A stretch of DNA of 64,000 bases from positions 62,001-126,000 of the forward strand of contig CANXME010002309.1 in NCBI GenBank assembly GCA_948144175.1, read 5' to 3'. The stretch's first letter is position 1. Every line of letters starts with the position of its first letter. The notes beneath the pieces were generated by a model that saw nothing but the letters and a program-made list of their open reading frames with translations, did not search any database and was not told the DNA's origin. Below are positions 60,216 through 64,000 of this stretch, in pieces. This DNA comes from Closterium sp. NIES-65 (Eukaryota; Streptophyta; Zygnematophyceae; Desmidiales; Closteriaceae). Position numbers and translations under genes: made by a program.

Positions 60216-61159
60216 GCCATTCCCCCTGCTGTTGGACGATCTACGACTAGGAGAACAAATAATAAAAAGCTAAGAGAATGCTACTAAGAGCATTGAGAGA
60301 AATGACTACAGAACGCTACTACTAGTGAGACCATCCAGTGAGAGGGACGCTGGGAGAAGAAGAGCAGTCGAGAGAAAGAGGAGTCAAGGAGGAGGTAACA
60401 AGGCGACTGAAAAGTCCGATCTCAGTGAAGCAACAAGCACCCGCTACGAGCTAAAGATATAAGCCAAAGGCGCTAGGTGAGAGAAAAAACGCAGTCTATG
60501 CACTCGTCTCTGCAGTCGTCTCTCGACCTGTCTGAGGGACTAGAAACGTAAAAACGTGTGTTGCAGGACAATTTCGCGACCGCTCGACGGTGAGGTCCGA
60601 CCGAGCCACCTCGCGCGCACGCGCGTTCGCTCCGCGCAGCGACCCGTGTGACATGACATCGCATGCTGCAAACTAAACTGACATCAAACGCAATATTCGC
60701 AAATGAGAAAAAGCGCGGGACGGCGAAGCGAAAGCGCTGCGCAGGGTGCAGCGCGAGGCCAGCAGGACGACGACTATCTAACGACAGCGAGGCGCACGAA
60801 CGAACACGCGACTGGGACCTTAGCGAATGACACAGCAGCGGATTAGGTGGATGCGAATGTAATTCTAGCTGCATAGTAGGTATGAGGGAATAAGGTTCGA
60901 GTAGACCTGAAGTTGGGCTGAGGCAACAGCGGGATGGGTGGACGGGTAGCTAGCCAAACCCACCCACCCCGCCCCGCCCACAAAATGTTCTGCAACATTT
61001 AGGGCAGGCTGAAATAAAACGCTAGCACAGCTGATTCGGCAAATTTAGCAAGTAAGATTGGCGTGCACCACCTCAAACCATCACTCAGACCAAACCCCCC
61101 AAAAAAACAAAGGGCGAGAGAGGGGGGGGAAATGGGGGTGTCCGTGGGGGAGAGGTGAA
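60216..61159. other. Host-like sequence between Copia-7 and Copia-8
   Basis: No gene supported on either strand. Contains the partner of the 53188 repeat (60423-60456) and an AT-rich part after 60860. The region 61090-61150 is purine-rich. Confidence 0.45.
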
Positions 61160-61290
61160 TGTCAGAGTATTATAGCTGATGCATGTTTGTAGGCTATAGT
61201 GGGGTAGCACATATGGGGTACAGCTTTCTAGGGTTGTATTTGTACCCAACTCTGACTTAGTCATTTCATTCCTGTTTTCCTTGCTTCACA
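61160..61290 (+). repeat. Copia-8 5' LTR
   Basis: 131 bp, TGTCAGAGTATTATAG...TTGCTTCACA. Carries the core TAGGCTATAGTGGGGTAGC. Confidence 0.88.
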
Positions 61291-61360
61291 TGGTATAGAG
61301 CGGGTCCTGCCTTAGGACCGTTTTTTTTAGGGCCCACCGAAGCGCGCCCCGAGGCGCGCC
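61291..61360 (+). promoter_or_regulatory. Copia-8 primer-binding site and leader hairpins
   Basis: TGGTATAGAGCGGG, hairpin GGTCCT-GCCTT-AGGACC (61303-61319), oligo(T), AGGGCCCACC, then hairpin GCGCGCC-CCGA-GGCGCGC (61342-61359). Confidence 0.8.
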
Positions 61361-61379
61361 TTTTTTTAGCGACCCCTCG

Positions 61380-62400
61380 GGTCGCCTTTTCCCTCGCGGC
61401 CCCGCTGTCCCTCAGACGCGGCCCCGCCACCTCTCCTGATCGCGGCCCCGCCGCCTGCTTGACGCGGCCCCGCCGCCTACCCTGACGCGGCCCCGCCGCC
61501 TCCCCTGACGCGGCCCCGCCGCCTCCCCTGACGCGGCCCCGCCTCTACTGCCGCGGCCCCGCCGCCGCCTCTGACGGTCCCGCCGCTGCACCCTACGGCC
61601 CGCCGCCTCTGACGGCCCCGCCGCTGCACCCTACGGCCCGCCGCTGCTCCTGCCGGCCCGCCGCCTCACCTGACGGCCCCGCCGCTGCTCCTGCCGGCCC
61701 GCCGCTGCTCCTGCCGGCCCGCCGCTGCACCTGCCGGCCCGCCGCTGCACCCAGCGGCCCGCCGCCTCTGACGGCCCCGCCGCTGCACCCTACGGCCCGC
61801 CGCTGCTCCTGCCGGCCCGCCGCCTCACCTGACGGCCCCGCCGCTGCTCCTGCCGGCCCGCAGCTGCTCCTGCCGGCCCGCCGCTGCACCCAGCGGCCCG
61901 CCGCTTCACCTGACGGCCCCGCCGCTGCACCTGCCGGCCCGCCGCTGCACCCTACGGCCCGCCGCTGCACCCTACGGCCCGCCGCCTGCACCTGCCGGCC
62001 CGCCGCTGCACCTGCCGGCCCGCCGCTGCACCTGCCGGCCCGCCGCTGCACCTGCCGGCCCGCCACTACACCGGTCGATCCGCCGCTGCACCTGACGGCC
62101 CCGCCCCTGCATCTCCCGGCCGAGCCGCCCCAGCAGCCGAACCGCCCGGGAGCCGAGCCGCCCAACGCCGAGCCGCCCAGGACCCGAGCCGCCCTGCCGC
62201 CGAGCCTCCCGGGAGCCGAGCCGCCCTGCGCCCGAGCCGCCCAGCCGCCGAGCCGCCCGGGAGCCGAGCCGCTGTGCACCCGAGCCGCCCGGTCGCTGAG
62301 CCGCCTTTCTGCATAGCTGCACGACCTGCCCTGCCTGGTGAGCACAGTCCCACTGACACTGCGAGCTCTTTCCCTACTGCTTGCACTGCGTCGCTGTCGT
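61380..62400 (+). repeat. Copia-8 repetitive leader
   Basis: Units of ACGCGGCCCCGCCGCCTC (61430-61560), then 21-bp-like units CCGCCGCTGCACCTGCCGGCC variants (61590-62100), then GAGCCGCCC-type units (62110-62310). Untranslated. Confidence 0.78.
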
Positions 62401-62404
62401 CGCC

Positions 62405-64000
62405 ATGGCTACCCCTAGTGTCCTAGCTTTTGACGCTGAGGGTCGCGCCATTGATTTTGAGGTCTGGTTAGACGACCTGCAGCTGTTCTTACAGTGCGAC
62501 AGGGCTGACGACCTTTCTCTCTTTGACCTCACCTCTGGCGCCTCTCCTGCTCCTGCTGCTGATGCTGATCCCACTGTCCGCTCTAAGTGGGCCACCCGCG
62601 ATGCTGCTGCACGTCTTGCTGTGCGTCGCCACCTCCCTACCTCTGAGCGTGCGCACTTTAGTCAGTACAAGAGTGCTCAGACCTTGTACGACGCTGTAGT
62701 TGCGCGCTACTCCTCCCCTGCCACTGCTGCACTGAGCCGTCTCATGCTTCCCTACCTCTTTCCTGACCTCTCTGCCTTTCCCACTATCGCTGACCTCATT
62801 ACGCACCTCCGCACTAGTGACACTCGCTACCGCGCCGCCCTTCCTGCTGAGTTCTGCGCTAAGAACCCCCCCCCCATGTACATCGCTCTCTACTACGTAG
62901 TCGCGCGCCTCCCTGACTCCCTTCGCGTCGTCAGGGACCACTTTCTCGCTGTCTGTCCCACCACCCTCACCGTCGACCTCCTCGAGAAGGCCCTCCTCGC
63001 AGCGGAGAAGAGCATAGTCGCTGTAGGTGCTTCTCGTGGTGACCCTCGCACCCCCATCTTTGAGGGGTGCTCTCCTTCCCCCTTGCTGCCCTCTGTTGCC
63101 TCTGCTGCTGCTGCCGACCTGCTTGGTCTTGAGTCGGTCGGCGCGGCGTCTGCCCCTAGTGGGAGACGTCGCTCCAGCAAGGGCAAGGGGGGCAAGGGCG
63201 CGGGTGGAGCTGGAGGGGGCGGTGGCGGTGGCGGCGGTGGCGGCGGAGGGAGTGGGGGTGGCGGCGGGACTAGTGGCGGGGGTGGTGGTGGTGGTGGCAG
63301 CAGTGGCGGAGACGGTGGTGGTGGTGCCAGCGGTGGTGGTGGAGGCAGCGGCGGTGGTGGAGGCGGCGGAGGTGGAGGCGGTGGAGGCGGCAGCGGAGGA
63401 GGCGGTGGTGGTGGAGGAGGTGGAGCTGGTCGAGGTGGTACCCAGCAGCGTAGCGGCGGTGGTGGTGGCCAGCGCTCGCAGCGGCAGCAGCAGCAGCAGC
63501 GCTCGCGGGACATCCCTCCGCCTCAGCAGCTTCGTGAGTGGTACGCTGGGCGTCAGAGGGGTGGGGGTACTGGTCCCTGCACCTACGTTCTTCGTTCCGG
63601 CGACCGCGCGGGTGAGCAGTGTGGGGGTGCCCACGCCACCCAGCGCTGCTTTGGCCGCCTGACGGACGCTTGGCGTCAGCAGTTCCCTGGGGCTAGTGAG
63701 ATCCCTCGTTGGGATGAGCTTCTCAGGGCTGGTGTAGCGATCTTTGATCTTGATTATGATGCTATCCTTGCTGCTATGTATGTTGTGGATTATAGTGGGG
63801 AGAATGAGGGTTACCGTTGTTTCCAGCCCGACCCGGGCATTGGTACTGCTGCGCTAGGTGCTTGTGAGGCTGCTGCTCTAGGTGCCAGTGCGTCTGTGCT
63901 CTCAGGTACTGGTGAGACTGCGCTCTCAGGTACTGCGTCGTCCTCGTCCTCCCTCACTTTCACACTTGACTCCGGAGCTTCTCGCTCCTTCTTTCGAGAC
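62405..64000 (+). CDS. Copia-8 gag and start of protease (open to window end)
   Basis: ATG at 62405 (MATPSVLAFDAEGRAIDFEV), 532 codons open to the end. Helical Gag region to about residue 155; AKNPPPMYIALYYVVARLPD with C10 in frame (62866-62875), the place where Copia-1 and Copia-4 are frameshifted; RGDPRTPIFEGCSPSP (about 220); Lys/Gly start, then a Gly-rich tract of about 100 residues; RQQQQQRSRDIPPPQQLREW (about 360-380); the cluster C-x13-C-x3-H-x4-C (CTYVLRSGDRAGEQCGGAHA, TQRC); DLDYDAILAAMY; and the protease motif LTFTLDSGASRSFFRD at the very end. Gag should form the particle; the protease would release it. Confidence 0.93.
   Translation, partial: MATPSVLAFDAEGRAIDFEVWLDDLQLFLQCDRADDLSLFDLTSGASPAPAADADPTVRSKWATRDAAARLAVRRHLPTSERAHFSQYKSAQTLYDAVVARYSSPATAALSRLMLPYLFPDLSAFPTIADLITHLRTSDTRYRAALPAEFCAKNPPPMYIALYYVVARLPDSLRVVRDHFLAVCPTTLTVDLLEKALLAAEKSIVAVGASRGDPRTPIFEGCSPSPLLPSVASAAAADLLGLESVGAASAPSGRRRSSKGKGGKGAGGAGGGGGGGGGGGGGSGGGGGTSGGGGGGGGSSGGDGGGGASGGGGGSGGGGGGGGGGGGGGSGGGGGGGGGGAGRGGTQQRSGGGGGQRSQRQQQQQRSRDIPPPQQLREWYAGRQRGGGTGPCTYVLRSGDRAGEQCGGAHATQRCFGRLTDAWRQQFPGASEIPRWDELLRAGVAIFDLDYDAILAAMYVVDYSGENEGYRCFQPDPGIGTAALGACEAAALGASASVLSGTGETALSGTASSSSSLTFTLDSGASRSFFRD

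Larger units (their letters stand above)
61160..64000 (+). mobile_element. Copia-8: Ty1/copia element, 5' part, runs out of the window
   Basis: 5' LTR 61160-61290, primer-binding site, hairpin, GC-rich leader and an open gag-protease frame that is still open at the window end. It belongs to the same subfamily as Copia-1/4/7 and is the only copy of that group here with an unbroken gag. 3' LTR and TSD lie outside. Confidence 0.92.

Overview
This window looks like a repeat-rich piece of a eukaryotic nuclear genome. It has spliceosomal introns, Ty1/copia LTR retrotransposons with 5-bp target-site duplications (TSDs), a Helitron-type Rep/helicase, and no operons or ribosome-binding sites. Very GC-rich transposon leaders alternate with AT-richer host-like sequence. 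Primer-binding sites of the type TGGTATCAGAGC match the 3' end of plant-type initiator tRNA-Met, so a green-lineage genome (perhaps a streptophyte alga) is my guess. That assignment is an inference with low confidence. About 80% of the window is mobile DNA; no rRNA or tRNA gene was recognised.

Layout. 106-9138: Copia-1 (minus, decayed), whose 5' LTR was entered by the non-autonomous element NA-1 (7467-9110). 9326-11382 together with 25315-25758: an RPA1-like single-stranded-DNA-binding gene on the minus strand, split inside one exon by Copia-2 (11383-25314, plus). Copia-2 itself was entered in its primer-binding site by Copia-3 (11530-18019, minus, one intact 1585-codon gag-pol ORF). 25800-40482: a decayed Helitron Rep-helicase-endonuclease gene (minus) running directly towards the RPA exons. 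It is cut by NA-2 (26046-27571) and by NA-3 (29349-37998), and NA-3 carries NA-4 (29557-31021) and Copia-4 (32252-37700). 40575-about 41370: a 5' fragment of another copia (Copia-5). 41612-42100: the last two exons of a small cysteine-containing host protein. 43163-50360: Copia-6 (minus, pol intact, gag broken). 50400-52935: several unrelated minisatellites, including a 22-bp array of about 39 copies. 53556-60215: Copia-7 (minus, one frame with four stops). 61160-end: Copia-8 (plus), whose gag is intact and runs out of the window.

How it fits together. I defined each insertion by LTR ends (TG...CA) and a matching 5-bp TSD: AACCA, ACAGC, AAATC, AGCAT, TATTT, AGAGG, GATCA, CAAGA, GCCAT. Removing the insertions restores continuous reading frames in the RPA and Helitron genes, so the relative order of events can be read directly. 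The short-LTR families share cis signals that the non-autonomous elements also keep: a primer-binding site, a small hairpin just after it whose stem covaries between families, GC-palindromes in the leader, an untranslated block before the polypurine tract, and the tract itself. This suggests the non-autonomous elements are mobilised in trans by copia machinery like that encoded here.
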